Shown: in pieces, positions 1-8,584 of the stretch | How positions within the stretch are numbered: position 1 is the stretch's first letter | Layout of the letters: each line of letters opens with the position of its first letter | Assembly (NCBI GenBank): GCA_030425705.1 | Contig: JAUHZU010000002.1 | Location: 248,001 to 312,000, forward strand | Source: Phycisphaerae bacterium | Lineage (GTDB): Bacteria; Planctomycetota; Phycisphaerae; Phycisphaerales; Phycisphaeraceae | Direction: 5' to 3' | Length of the DNA stretch: 64,000 nucleotides | The notes under the pieces: generated by a model | Seen by the model: only the letters and a program-made list of their open reading frames with translations | What the model was told of the DNA's origin: nothing | Databases searched by the model: none | Position numbers and translations under genes: made by a program

Positions 1-42
1 CGATTGCCTATTCATGTTGCCGCACACCAGACGCGCTGTGTG

Positions 43-2238
43 TCAGGCCAGGTCGAACCGGCCATTGGTCATCACCATGTCCCATGCGGCGACGAAGTCT
101 TCAACGAACTTCTGCTCCGCGTCGTCGCAGGCGTAGACCTCGGCGATCGCGCGGAGCTGCGAGTTGGAGCCGAAGACCAGGTCCGCCGCCGTGGCCGTCC
201 ACTTCACCTCCCCGGTGTCGAGGTCCTTGCCCTCGTAGAAGTGCTCGCAGCGTTCGGACTTTTTCCAGGCGGTGCCCATGGCCAGCAGGTTGACGAAGAA
301 GTCGTTGGTGAGGGTCTCGGGCCGGTCGGTGAGTACACCGAGCTTGGACCGGCCGGTGTTCGCGTTGAGGGCGCGCATCCCGCCGACGAGTACGGTCATC
401 TCCGGGGCGGAGAGGTTGAGCAGCTGGGCGCGGTCAACCAGGAGCGCCTCGGCCGGCCGGGTGTGCCCGGGGTGCATGTAGTTGCGGAAGCCGTCGTAGG
501 TCGGTTCGAGGACGTCCATCGCGTCGGCGTCGGTCATGTCCTGCGTCGCGTCGGTCCGGCCGGGGGCGAAGGGGACCTCGATGTCGTGGCCGGCCTTCTT
601 CGCGGCCTGCTCGACCGCGGCGCACCCACCGAGCACGATGACGTCGGCAAGCGAGACCTTCTTGCCGCCGGATTGCGCCGCGTTGAAATCCTGCTGCACC
701 TTCTCCAGCACGGGCAGGACCTTTGCTAACTCTTCGGGGTCGTTGACCGCCCAGTTCTTCTGCGGTTCGAGGCGGAGGCGTCCGCCGTTCGCCCCGCCGC
801 GCATGTCCGTGCCGCGGAACGACGCGGCCGCGGCCCACGCCGTTGCGACGAGCTGCGCGATCGAGAGCCCGCTGTCGAGCAAGCGGGTCTTGAGCGTCGC
901 GGTGTCCGCCTTGTCGATCAGCTCGTGGTCGACCGCGGGGACCGGGTCCTGCCAGAGCTGCGCTTCAGGGACCCACTTGCCCAGCAGCCGGCTGTGCGGG
1001 CCCATGTCGCGGTGGGTCAGCTTGTACCAGGCCTTCGCGAAGGCGTCGGCGAACTGGTCGGGGTTTTCGTGGAACCGGCGGGAGATCTTCTCGTAGGCCG
1101 GGTCCATGCGGAGCGACAGGTCGGTGGTGAGCATCATCGGCGCGACCATCGTCGCGGTATCGTGCGCATCGGGGACGGTGCCGTCGCCCGAGCCGTCTTT
1201 AGGCGTCCACTGGTACGCGCCGGCGGGGCTCTTGGTCAGCTCCCACTCGTAGCCGAACAGGTTGTCGAAGAAGCCGTTGTCCCATTTGATCGGATTGTTG
1301 GTCCACGCGCCTTCGAGGCCGGAGGTGATGGTCTGGGCCGAGTGCCCGTCGCCCATGAGGTTCTTCCAGCCGAGGCCTTGCAGTTCCAACTCGGCACCCT
1401 CGGGCTCCCGGCCGACGTATTCATCCGGGTTGCCCGCGCCGTGGGCCTTGCCGAACGTGTGGCCGCCGGCGATCAGCGCGACGGTCTCTTCGTCGTTCAT
1501 CGCCATGCGCGCAAACGTCTCGCGGATGTCGCGGGCCGCGGCGATCGGGTCCGGCTTGCCGTTGGGCCCCTCGGGGTTGACGTAGATCAGGCCCATCTGC
1601 ACGGCACCGAGCGGGTTCTCCAGCTCGCGGTCGCCGGTGTAGCGCTCGTCGCCGAGCCACTCGGTCTCCTTGCCCCAGTAGACGTCCTCTTCCGGTTCCC
1701 AGCGGTCCTCGCGTCCGCCGGCAAAGCCGAAGGGTTCGAGCCCCATCGACTCGATCGCGCAGTTGCCGGTGAAGACCATGAGGTCGGCCCAGGACAGCGC
1801 CTTGCCGTACTTCTGCTTGACCGGCCAGAGCAGCCGGCGGGCCTTGTCGAGGTTGACGTTGTCCGGCCAGGAGTTCAGCGGCGCGAACCGCAGCGTGCCC
1901 GAGCCCGAGCCGCCCCGGCCGTCGTGGATGCGGTACGTGCCCGCGCTGTGCCAGGCCATCCGGATGAACAGCGGGCCGTAGTGCCCGTAGTCCGCGGGCC
2001 ACCAGTCCTGGTTGGTGGTCATCACGGCCATGACGTCCTGCTTCAACTCGTCCAGGTCGATCGTCTTGAACGCTTCGGCGTAGTCGAAGCCCTCGCCCAT
2101 CGGGTCCCCGGCCGGGGGGTTCTGGTGCAGCACCTTGAGGTTGAGCTGGTTGGGCCACCACCGCTGGTTCGCGGACGAGCCGACGCGGTCGTACTCGGGC
2201 TGGCCGCCGGCGAATGGGCACTTGCTGATATCGCTCAT
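43..2238 (-). CDS. katG: Catalase-peroxidase KatG
   Basis: Bifunctional haem catalase-peroxidase that removes hydrogen peroxide. The 731-residue length is normal for KatG. The distal triad is visible in the motif [11 protein letters not shown] as Arg93, Trp96 and His97. Tyr219 (LIYVNPEGP) and Met245 sit at the spacing needed for the Met-Tyr-Trp adduct that gives catalase activity, and the proximal haem ligand is His260 in [11 protein letters not shown]. No signal peptide is seen, so it is probably cytoplasmic. The start codon has an AGGAG ribosome site a few bases upstream. A PerR-like palindrome lies about 36 bases before the start, which suggests peroxide-responsive control. Identification is secure from the motifs. 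Confidence 0.98.
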   Translation of the reverse strand: MSDISKCPFAGGQPEYDRVGSSANQRWWPNQLNLKVLHQNPPAGDPMGEGFDYAEAFKTIDLDELKQDVMAVMTTNQDWWPADYGHYGPLFIRMAWHSAGTYRIHDGRGGSGSGTLRFAPLNSWPDNVNLDKARRLLWPVKQKYGKALSWADLMVFTGNCAIESMGLEPFGFAGGREDRWEPEEDVYWGKETEWLGDERYTGDRELENPLGAVQMGLIYVNPEGPNGKPDPIAAARDIRETFARMAMNDEETVALIAGGHTFGKAHGAGNPDEYVGREPEGAELELQGLGWKNLMGDGHSAQTITSGLEGAWTNNPIKWDNGFFDNLFGYEWELTKSPAGAYQWTPKDGSGDGTVPDAHDTATMVAPMMLTTDLSLRMDPAYEKISRRFHENPDQFADAFAKAWYKLTHRDMGPHSRLLGKWVPEAQLWQDPVPAVDHELIDKADTATLKTRLLDSGLSIAQLVATAWAAAASFRGTDMRGGANGGRLRLEPQKNWAVNDPEELAKVLPVLEKVQQDFNAAQSGGKKVSLADVIVLGGCAAVEQAAKKAGHDIEVPFAPGRTDATQDMTDADAMDVLEPTYDGFRNYMHPGHTRPAEALLVDRAQLLNLSAPEMTVLVGGMRALNANTGRSKLGVLTDRPETLTNDFFVNLLAMGTAWKKSERCEHFYEGKDLDTGEVKWTATAADLVFGSNSQLRAIAEVYACDDAEQKFVEDFVAAWDMVMTNGRFDLA

Positions 2239-2273
2239 GATGGACTCCTGCTTTTCGGGTGCTTGGGCTAGCT

Positions 2274-2292
2274 TCTTAGAATCGTTCTAAGA
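2274..2292 (-). promoter_or_regulatory. PerR/Fur-like operator upstream of katG
   Basis: A perfect inverted repeat with 8-bp arms (TCTTAGAA / TTCTAAGA) around a 3-nt centre. Read as a 7-1-7 box, the core TTAGAATCGTTCTAA matches the known PerR consensus TTATAATnATTATAA at 11 of 14 fixed positions. It lies about 36 bases before the katG start codon, where a repressor could block transcription. That the regulator is PerR rather than another Fur-family protein is inferred from the target gene. Confidence 0.6.
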
Positions 2293-2408
2293 TTGTAGCG
2301 GGGGCGGTGGGCAAGTCAATCGGGTCATCATGAACCCGTAGTCATACTCCAGTGACGTCTCTAGACGAACCGTCGCAACCACGAAACCGCAAGCCCGACC
2401 CCGTGTCT

Positions 2409-3137
2409 CTAGACATCAGAATCAGGTGGGTCGCGGTAACGATTGCCGTTGGGCTCTTCCAACGGGGCCGGGTAGATCATGTCGATCAGCCAACCCTCTT
2501 CAGTTCGGATGAACTCGACCGACAACTCTCCGATGAGCTCCCACATACCAAACCAGCCCAAAGCGGTATCTCCGTTGATGTTGACCTCGGACATCGGTCC
2601 ATATCTGAATTGCTCGCTGAAGAACTCGAGGCGGTTGTTCGCATTGTGCTCAACATCGAGGCTGTAGAGGCTCTTGGTGAAGGCCAGCGGTGGCCCCAAG
2701 TCGCGCCCCGTGGCAAGTAACGCATCAACATGCCGATCTTCGTCGTCTTCGCCTGGGCCCAGATGTTGCTTCATCCGCCTCCCCACACTGCGGATGCCGC
2801 GTTCGGCCAGAAGCCGTTCCAGCGCCTGGCCGAACGGAGATTCTCGCATTTCCCGTGTGCCCATCCCTTGCCACAAACCAATCATGGCGGCATGACCCGC
2901 TCCGATAAACTCCTCGGCCCGCGGAGACAAGTATGAAAACGCTGTGTCAAAGTCCCGGCTGTTCCATGCCACGCGGAAGGCGGCGTAACAGGCCTCGGGA
3001 GTTTCGCGGTCTGGGTTAATCACGACCGGAGGGGTCTGCGGGGCCGGTTGGACTGTTTCATGGGGACTGACACAACACGAGGCAAAAAGCAGTGAGGTGC
3101 TGAACACCCCAAACCACTTGAGAAGGCGGGTTTTCAT
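2409..3137 (-). CDS. Putative lipoprotein, unknown function
   Basis: A 242-residue protein starting MKTRLLKWFG with a hydrophobic stretch and a lipobox-like FASCC around residue 20, so probably an exported lipoprotein. The mature part contains a segment beginning TPEACYAAFRVAWNSRDFDTA, the type of helix found in SnoaL/NTF2-like or DUF4878-like secreted domains, but the match is too weak to name a family. The start at 3137 is supported by a GGAGG site immediately upstream. The open frame runs on in the 5' direction only as antisense to lepA. It is transcribed divergently from lepA with about 60 bases between the two starts. Confidence 0.7.
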   Translation of the reverse strand: MKTRLLKWFGVFSTSLLFASCCVSPHETVQPAPQTPPVVINPDRETPEACYAAFRVAWNSRDFDTAFSYLSPRAEEFIGAGHAAMIGLWQGMGTREMRESPFGQALERLLAERGIRSVGRRMKQHLGPGEDDEDRHVDALLATGRDLGPPLAFTKSLYSLDVEHNANNRLEFFSEQFRYGPMSEVNINGDTALGWFGMWELIGELSVEFIRTEEGWLIDMIYPAPLEEPNGNRYRDPPDSDV

Positions 3138-3184
3138 ACAAAGCCTCCATTTGAGCTGAATCAACCCCGTGATTTTACTCATGA

Positions 3185-3190
3185 TACAAT
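3185..3190 (+). promoter_or_regulatory. -10 box (TACAAT) for lepA
   Basis: TACAAT ends 10 bases before the ATG at 3201. It overlaps the alternative in-frame ATG at 3189, so a transcript made from this box could not use that upstream start. No Shine-Dalgarno sequence precedes 3201, which suggests a very short or absent leader. Confidence 0.45.
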
Positions 3191-3200
3191 GCCCCGTTCC

Positions 3201-5015
3201 ATGAGCAGTGACCACATCCGCAACTTCTGCATCATCGCGCACATCGACCACGGGAAATCCACCCTGGCCGACCGCATGCTCATGGGCACCGGCGCGATGG
3301 ACCAGCGGACCCGGCAGGAGCAGGCCCTCGACTCCATGGAGCTCGAGCGCGAGCGGGGCATCACCATCAAGTCCTCGGCCGTATCGGTCGAGCACGTCTA
3401 CAACGGCAAGACCTACGAGCTGAACTTCATCGACACGCCCGGGCACGTGGACTTCCACTACGAGGTCTCGCGCGCCCTCGCCGCCTGCGAGGGCGCGATC
3501 CTGGTCGTCGACTCGACGCAGGGGGTCGAGGCGCAGACCGTCGCGAACCTCTACAAGGCCGTCGATGCCGACCTCGAGCTGATCCCGATCATCAACAAGA
3601 TCGACCTGCCCAGCGCCGAGCCGGAACGGCGGGCCCTGCAGGTCGAGGAGGTGCTTGGCCTGCCCGCCGAGGACTGCATCTTCACCTCCGCAAAGACCGG
3701 GCAGGGTGTGCCCGAGCTGCTCGACGCGATCTGTGAACGCTTCCCCCCGCCCAAGGGCAAGCAGGACGCCAAGCTGCAGGCGCTGATCTTCGACGCGAAG
3801 TACGACGACTACCGCGGCGTGATCGTCTACTTCCGTGTGATGAACGGCTCGATGAAGAAGGGCGACCGCGTCCGCATGATGGGCATCAAGCGCACCTTCT
3901 ACATCACCGAGCTGGGCAAGTTCCGCCCGCAGATGCAGAAGATCGACGAGCCCTTCGACGCCGGCGACGTGGGCTACATGGTCGCGGCGATCAAGACGCT
4001 GGACGACGTAAACATCGGCGACACGATCACGCTCGACACCGACCCCGCGGACCAGCCGCTGCCCGGCTACCAGGAGCCGCAGCCCATGGTGTTCTGCGAC
4101 TTCTACCCCTCGGGCAACACCCAGTTCGACGAGCTGCGCGAGGCCATCGCGAAGCTGCATATCAACGACGCGTCGTTCACCTTCGAGCCCACCAGCTCCG
4201 AGGCGCTCGGCTCGGGCTTCCGCTGCGGGTTCCTGGGCATGCTCCACATGGACATCATCCAGGAACGCCTCGAACGCGAGAGCAACGTCGAGCTGGTGCA
4301 GACCGCGCCGACCGTCACCTACGAGGTGCAGCAACGCATCAAGGGCGGCGGCACGGACGTGATCCACATCACCAACCCCGCCGACCTGCCCAACCCCAGC
4401 AACATCATCGAGATCCGCGAGCCCATCGTCCTCGCCGAGATCATCACCCCGACCGACCGCATCGGCGACATCATGAAGCTGTGCGAGCAGCGCCGCGGGG
4501 TCTACAAGTCCCAGAAGTTCCTGGCCGACGACCGCCAGATCCTCGAGTACGAGCTCCCCCTCGCCGAGATCATCTACGACTTCTTCGACAAGCTGAAGTC
4601 GATCACGTCCGGGTACGGGACGATGGACTACCACGTCTCCGAGTTCCGCCGGGACAATCTTGTGAAAATGGACATCATGGTCAACGGCTCGATCGTCGAC
4701 GCCCTGGCCGTCATCGTCCACCGCGAGAAAGCCGAGTTCCGCGGCCGGCACCTGCTCAAGAAGCTCAAGCAGGAAATCGACCGGCACCTCTTTGAGATCC
4801 CGCTCCAGGCGGCGATCGGTGGGAAGATCATCGCGCGCGAGACGATCAAGTCCGTCGGCAAGAACGTCACCGCCAAGTGCTACGGCGGCGACGTAACCCG
4901 CAAGCGCAAGCTGCTCGAAAAACAGAAGGCCGGCAAGGCGAGGATGAAGAAGATCGCCTCCGTGGACATCCCGCAGAAGGCCTTCATGGCGGTGCTGGAT
5001 ACGGGGGAGGGTTGA
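3201..5015 (+). CDS. lepA: Elongation factor 4 (LepA)
   Basis: Ribosome-associated translational GTPase that back-translocates stalled or mistranslocated ribosomes. The G-domain motifs are clear: AHIDHGKST (G1), DTPGHVDF (G3) and NKIDLP (G4). The LepA-specific C-terminal domain follows, with the family's conserved IDRHLFEIPLQAAIGGKI region and the ending VDIPQKAFMAVL. From 3201 it has 604 residues, close to the 595-605 typical of LepA, and its N-terminus MSSDHIRNFCIIAHIDHGK lines up with E. coli LepA. The in-frame ATG at 3189 is less likely because it overlaps the apparent -10 box. It stands alone, diverging from a lipoprotein gene. Confidence 0.97.
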   Translation: MSSDHIRNFCIIAHIDHGKSTLADRMLMGTGAMDQRTRQEQALDSMELERERGITIKSSAVSVEHVYNGKTYELNFIDTPGHVDFHYEVSRALAACEGAILVVDSTQGVEAQTVANLYKAVDADLELIPIINKIDLPSAEPERRALQVEEVLGLPAEDCIFTSAKTGQGVPELLDAICERFPPPKGKQDAKLQALIFDAKYDDYRGVIVYFRVMNGSMKKGDRVRMMGIKRTFYITELGKFRPQMQKIDEPFDAGDVGYMVAAIKTLDDVNIGDTITLDTDPADQPLPGYQEPQPMVFCDFYPSGNTQFDELREAIAKLHINDASFTFEPTSSEALGSGFRCGFLGMLHMDIIQERLERESNVELVQTAPTVTYEVQQRIKGGGTDVIHITNPADLPNPSNIIEIREPIVLAEIITPTDRIGDIMKLCEQRRGVYKSQKFLADDRQILEYELPLAEIIYDFFDKLKSITSGYGTMDYHVSEFRRDNLVKMDIMVNGSIVDALAVIVHREKAEFRGRHLLKKLKQEIDRHLFEIPLQAAIGGKIIARETIKSVGKNVTAKCYGGDVTRKRKLLEKQKAGKARMKKIASVDIPQKAFMAVLDTGEG

Positions 5016-5183
5016 CCTCCTCATGGTCAAGAACACACTTGACGAATGTATATCACAGGCTATACTTCCCATGATATGTGCATGGCTTGGACAGACCATC
5101 CTGCCAGTTATGCGGTTATTTGCTGATTTGTTTTTTATAGACCGGAGCGCACCCAATGACCGCCAGAGCAGATGGAGTTTCGC

Positions 5184-5402
5184 ATGCCCTCTCCCGTCCC
5201 GTTTCGCAAGGTCCGCAAGCAGCGTGACGATGCCAACTGGGAACTTGTGAGGATTACAGGTTCTCACCACCATTTCAAGCACGACTAGGTCGCCGAGTTG
5301 GTGACGATCGCCGTCCACAAGAACCTGGTGAAGTACTGCTATGTCCGCGACACCGAAAAAGCCATCGCCAAGTCGAAAGCCGCCGAAGCGGTGGAAGACT
5401 AA
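5184..5402 (+). pseudogene. hicA: HicA-type mRNA interferase with in-frame amber codon
   Basis: Reading from the ATG at 5184, which has GGAG 7 bases upstream, gives a HicA dsRBD-like domain: NWELVRITGSHHHFKHD, including the GSHH motif that holds the catalytic His. Codon 35 is TAG (5286-5288). The same frame then continues for 37 more codons, starting VAELVTIAVHKN, which matches the second beta-strand region of HicA (VTVPVH), and ends at TAA 5400-5402. One base change from GAG or CAG would explain the stop. Its end overlaps the start of hicB by about 60 bases, the normal hicA-hicB order. It is probably an inactivated toxin; readthrough or a sequencing error are alternatives. Confidence 0.7.
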
Positions 5403-5793
5403 GGCTGAACTCATCAAGCCCTTTGATCGGAAGGTTTTGATCAAGGCGGCGAAGCTGGCCGAGCAGTACACGGTCATCATGGCCCCCGAGGAAGACGATT
5501 CCGGCAGGTTCTACTTCGGCCGAACGCTTGAGATGTTCTTCGTCATGGCCGACGGCAAGACCCCCGAGGCGTGTGTGGAACAGGTGATGGAAGCTACGAC
5601 CTTTGCGATCGCCACGATGCTGGAAAAGGGCGAGCGCCCACCGGTGCCGGCTTCGGATGAGAAGCGGTCGCTGCAGCTCAATGTCAGGCTTACCGCTGCT
5701 GAGAAGTTCCGCATCGAAGAGGCCGCGCGACGAGCCGGGTTCCGCGGGGTGTCGGACTTTGTCCGCGCGGCCGCACTCGACAAGGCGGGGTAG
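5341..5793 (+). CDS. hicB: HicB-family antitoxin with ribbon-helix-helix domain
   Basis: A 150-residue antitoxin that would bind HicA and repress its own promoter. Residues about 42-100 form the degraded RNase H-like HicB fold (EQYTVIMAPEEDDSGRFYFG, then TPEACVEQVMEATTFAIATML). Residues about 108-146 look like a CopG/Arc-type ribbon-helix-helix (KRSLQLNVRLTAAEKFRIEE). The basic N-terminus of about 20 residues overlaps the 3' end of the hicA frame. The gene is intact although its partner toxin has a nonsense codon. Either the antitoxin outlived the toxin or the HicA frame is still used. Confidence 0.8.
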   Translation: MSATPKKPSPSRKPPKRWKTKAELIKPFDRKVLIKAAKLAEQYTVIMAPEEDDSGRFYFGRTLEMFFVMADGKTPEACVEQVMEATTFAIATMLEKGERPPVPASDEKRSLQLNVRLTAAEKFRIEEAARRAGFRGVSDFVRAAALDKAG

Positions 5794-5974
5794 TGCTCCT
5801 CTGGCATGCCTGTTTTTCGAGCATGCCGAGGTGCCCCACAGATTGGCTGTCTGTTCATCGCGCAGGCGATCTTGTTCGCTGCGGAAATGATTGGCAAAAA
5901 GTGTGTTTGGCTGCTCGACAGGGCGGCCGGCTGTGCTATCTTGTGCGGTCCACTTGGAAGGAACGGACGACACG

Positions 5975-7393
5975 ATGCGGATCCTGATGCTGGGCTGGGA
6001 GTTCCCGCCTTTTATCTCGGGTGGTTTGGGTACGGCGTGCCACGGGCTGACCCGCGCGCTGGCGGAGGGCGGCGACCTGGTCACGTTCGTCCTGCCCAAG
6101 CCGGTCGACGGCGAGGTCGCGTCGCACGTCAAGCTGCTCACGCCGCAGTCGCCCCGGCCGGGAGGCCATCCGGCCGGCCAACGCACGCCCGAAGAGGTCG
6201 CCAGCACGTTCGCGTACGACCCGCCCGCCGGCGCGGCCGAGCTGCCCGGCGTGACGTTCAAGGCGGTGCCCTCGGGCGTGGCCTCGCCGTACGGCGACGG
6301 GCGGGCCGTCGGGGCCCACCCCTTCGCCTCGACCCTGCGCGCCGCGCCGGGGCGGATGCCCAACGGCGCGAGCTCCGCGTCGGCCCCGGTCGAGGACGCG
6401 CCGCCGCCGCCCGGGCCCGCCGCGCCGCCGGCCTTCCCCGTCCCCGACGCGCCCTACACCGGCGACCTGCCCGCACAGGCGCGGCGCTACGCCGACCTCT
6501 GTACAGACCTCGCCCACGGATGCGCGTTCGACGTCATCCACGCCCACGACTGGCTCACCTTTCCCGCGGCGCAGGCCGTCTCCGCCGCGACGGGCAAGCC
6601 CTGGGTCGCGCATATCCACTCGACCGAGCACGACCGCAGCGGCGAGCGCATCAACGAGACCATCGCGCAGATCGAACGCGCGGCCGTCCACCGTGCCCAC
6701 CGCGTCATCGCCGTCAGCCACCTGACGCGCAACATCCTCATCGACCGCTACGGCATGGACCCGGGGCGCTGCGACGTGGTCTACAACGGCGTCGAGCAGG
6801 TGGTCCGCAACGGCGTGGAACGCATCGAGCCCGTCGAGCCGACCGCGGGCATCGGCGCGGAAGAGAAGGTCGTCCTGTTCCTCGGCCGGGTTACGATGCA
6901 GAAGGGCCCGGAGTACTTCATCGCCGCGGCGAAGCGGGTGCTTGAGTACGTCAAGGACGTGAAGTTCGTCGTGGCCGGCGCGGGCGACCAGATCGAGCAG
7001 ACGATCCGGCAGGCCTCGGCCGCGGGCATCGGCGACCGCGTGACGTTTGCCGGCTTCCTGCACGGCGACGAGGTGGCCGAGGCGTACCGCCGCGCGGATG
7101 TGTTCGTGATGCCCTCGGTGTCCGAGCCGTTCGGGATCGCGCCGCTGGAGGCGGTGTCGCACGACGTGCCGGTCATCATCAGCAAGCAGTCGGGCGTGAG
7201 CGAGGTGCTGACACACGCGCTGAAGGTCGACTTCTGGGACATCGACGACATCGCGGACAAGATCATCGGGGTGCTTCGACACCCGCCGCTGGGCCGGACG
7301 ATGCGTGCGAACGCGGACCTGCAGGTGCGTCGGCTGACATGGGAAGGCGCGGCCGAGCGCTGCCGACAGGTCTACGCGTCGGTGATGCGGTAA
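5975..7393 (+). CDS. GT4-family glycosyltransferase (glycogen-synthase-like)
   Basis: A 472-residue GT-B fold retaining glycosyltransferase. The N-terminus MRILMLGWEFPPFISGGLGT carries the GGLGT nucleotide-sugar/acceptor loop seen in bacterial starch/glycogen synthases and related GT4 enzymes. The C-terminal half has FLGRVTMQKGPEYFIAA and the E-x7-E element MPSVSEPFGIAPLEA. Between them is a Pro/Ala-rich insert around residues 75-165, longer than usual. The start at 5975 follows a GGAAGGA sequence 12-18 bases upstream; the frame is open further 5' but that part does not resemble the family. A cytoplasmic role in alpha-glucan or cell-envelope glycan synthesis is inferred. The exact substrate cannot be read from the sequence. 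Confidence 0.85.
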   Translation: MRILMLGWEFPPFISGGLGTACHGLTRALAEGGDLVTFVLPKPVDGEVASHVKLLTPQSPRPGGHPAGQRTPEEVASTFAYDPPAGAAELPGVTFKAVPSGVASPYGDGRAVGAHPFASTLRAAPGRMPNGASSASAPVEDAPPPPGPAAPPAFPVPDAPYTGDLPAQARRYADLCTDLAHGCAFDVIHAHDWLTFPAAQAVSAATGKPWVAHIHSTEHDRSGERINETIAQIERAAVHRAHRVIAVSHLTRNILIDRYGMDPGRCDVVYNGVEQVVRNGVERIEPVEPTAGIGAEEKVVLFLGRVTMQKGPEYFIAAAKRVLEYVKDVKFVVAGAGDQIEQTIRQASAAGIGDRVTFAGFLHGDEVAEAYRRADVFVMPSVSEPFGIAPLEAVSHDVPVIISKQSGVSEVLTHALKVDFWDIDDIADKIIGVLRHPPLGRTMRANADLQVRRLTWEGAAERCRQVYASVMR

Positions 7394-7415
7394 GCCCCAC
7401 ACAAGAGTGCGGTTG

Positions 7416-8510
7416 TTACGCCGGCGGCGGGGGCGGCGGCGGTGCCTGCTGGTTGAACAGCGCGGCGGTCGCGGGGGCCTGCCCGGCCGGGGACCAGCCG
7501 TCCATGCCCGCGGTCCAGACCAGCGACGCCGGGGTGACCCGCCCCTCGCCGATCATCGCGCGCAGCACGTTCTCGTCGAACGGCCCGTGGCGGTGGCCCT
7601 GCTCGGCCAGGTAGAACGCGCGCGGGAGCGGCGGCGGCACCGCGCCGTGCGGGGCAGCGCCCGACATCTGCCCGGCCATCTGGTTGCCCATCGCAAAGCC
7701 CATCCCCATACCCATCATCTGACCCGCCGCGCCGCCGTCCTGCTTCGCCGCCTCGCCCACGGCCTGGGCGGACTTGTATTTCATGTACGCGTCCATGTCC
7801 CCGATCAGCCCCATCTTCGACCGCTCGTCCAGCGCCTGCTCCACCGCCTCGGGCAGGGAGATGTTCTGCACCAGCAGCCCCGCGAGGATCAGCCCGTAGC
7901 CGGACATCTCGGCCGACATCCGCTCGCCGATCGTCTCGGCGAGCTCGTCGTATTTGGCGGCGAGTTCGTAGAGCGGGATGCGGCTCTCGCCGAGCACGTC
8001 CGCGAAGCGCGAGACGATGGCGTGCCGGAGCTGGTCGGTGATCTCGCCGGTGACGAACCGCCCGTCCGTGCCGACGACCTCGCGGATGAGCGTCGCCGGG
8101 TCGCCGGCCCGGAAGCTGTAGGTCCCGAACGCGCGCACGCGCACCGGCCCGATCGACGGGTCGCGCAGGATCACCGGGTTCTTCGTCCCCCACTTGCGGT
8201 CGGTGAACTGACGGGTGCTGACGAAATAGACCTCGGCCTTGAACGGGCTCTCGAAGCCGTACTCCCAGCTCAGCAGCTTGGTCAGGATCGGCAGGTTTTG
8301 CGTGCGCAGCTCGTACCGCCCGGGTCCGAAGACATCCGCGATCTGGCCCTCGTTGACGAAGACCGCCGCCTGACCCTCGCGGACGGTGAGCTGCGCGCCG
8401 ACCTTGATCGCGTGGTCGTGGTGCTCGAACCGGTAGACGAGTGTGTCGTTCGTGTCGTCCAGCCACTCGATGATGTCCACGAACTCGCCGCGGAGCTTGT
8501 CCCAGATCAT
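7416..8510 (-). CDS. SPFH-domain protein with C-terminal GYF_2/DUF4339 domain
   Basis: A 364-residue cytosolic protein of the YdjI or 'virion core protein' type of SPFH proteins. Residues about 30-250 form the SPFH (band 7-like) region, with KVGAQLTVREGQAAVFVNEG and a long helical segment. A Met/Gly-rich linker (GQMMGMGMGFAMGNQMAGQM) follows. The last roughly 60 residues match the GYF_2/DUF4339 pattern (FYLAEQGHRHGPFDENVLRAMIGEG...W) and end in a run of eight prolines and an alanine. The start at 8510 has a strong AGGAGG site. Relatives of this type usually carry a zinc ribbon; here the GYF_2 domain takes that place. The role is unclear, possibly membrane-stress scaffolding. Confidence 0.85.
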   Translation of the reverse strand: MIWDKLRGEFVDIIEWLDDTNDTLVYRFEHHDHAIKVGAQLTVREGQAAVFVNEGQIADVFGPGRYELRTQNLPILTKLLSWEYGFESPFKAEVYFVSTRQFTDRKWGTKNPVILRDPSIGPVRVRAFGTYSFRAGDPATLIREVVGTDGRFVTGEITDQLRHAIVSRFADVLGESRIPLYELAAKYDELAETIGERMSAEMSGYGLILAGLLVQNISLPEAVEQALDERSKMGLIGDMDAYMKYKSAQAVGEAAKQDGGAAGQMMGMGMGFAMGNQMAGQMSGAAPHGAVPPPLPRAFYLAEQGHRHGPFDENVLRAMIGEGRVTPASLVWTAGMDGWSPAGQAPATAALFNQQAPPPPPPPA

Positions 8511-8584
8511 GCGTCGCCTCCTGCCCGGGTTAAGAAGTGTCCGCTGGCAAGGTAGGGCATGGGCGGGCGGGTGTCTACAGCGAT

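Noticed and set aside
925-2271. A 448-codon plus-strand frame opposite katG
   Set aside because: Antisense to a catalase-peroxidase with all catalytic residues; no ribosome site.
2357-2414. Direct repeat of GTCTCTAGAC at 2357 and 2405
   Set aside because: Only 10 bp, with one copy overlapping a stop codon; probably chance.
5023-5250. A 75-codon plus-strand frame between lepA and hicA
   Set aside because: No ribosome site, no family resemblance, and it overlaps the start of the hicA frame.
3138-5480. N-terminal extension of the lipoprotein frame to 5480
   Set aside because: It runs antisense through lepA; the signal peptide and ribosome site at 3137 define the real start.
5803-5827. Hairpin GGCATGC / GCATGCC after hicB with T's in the loop
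   Set aside because: The T run is in the loop, not after the stem, so it is not a terminator; a 7-bp stem alone is weak evidence.
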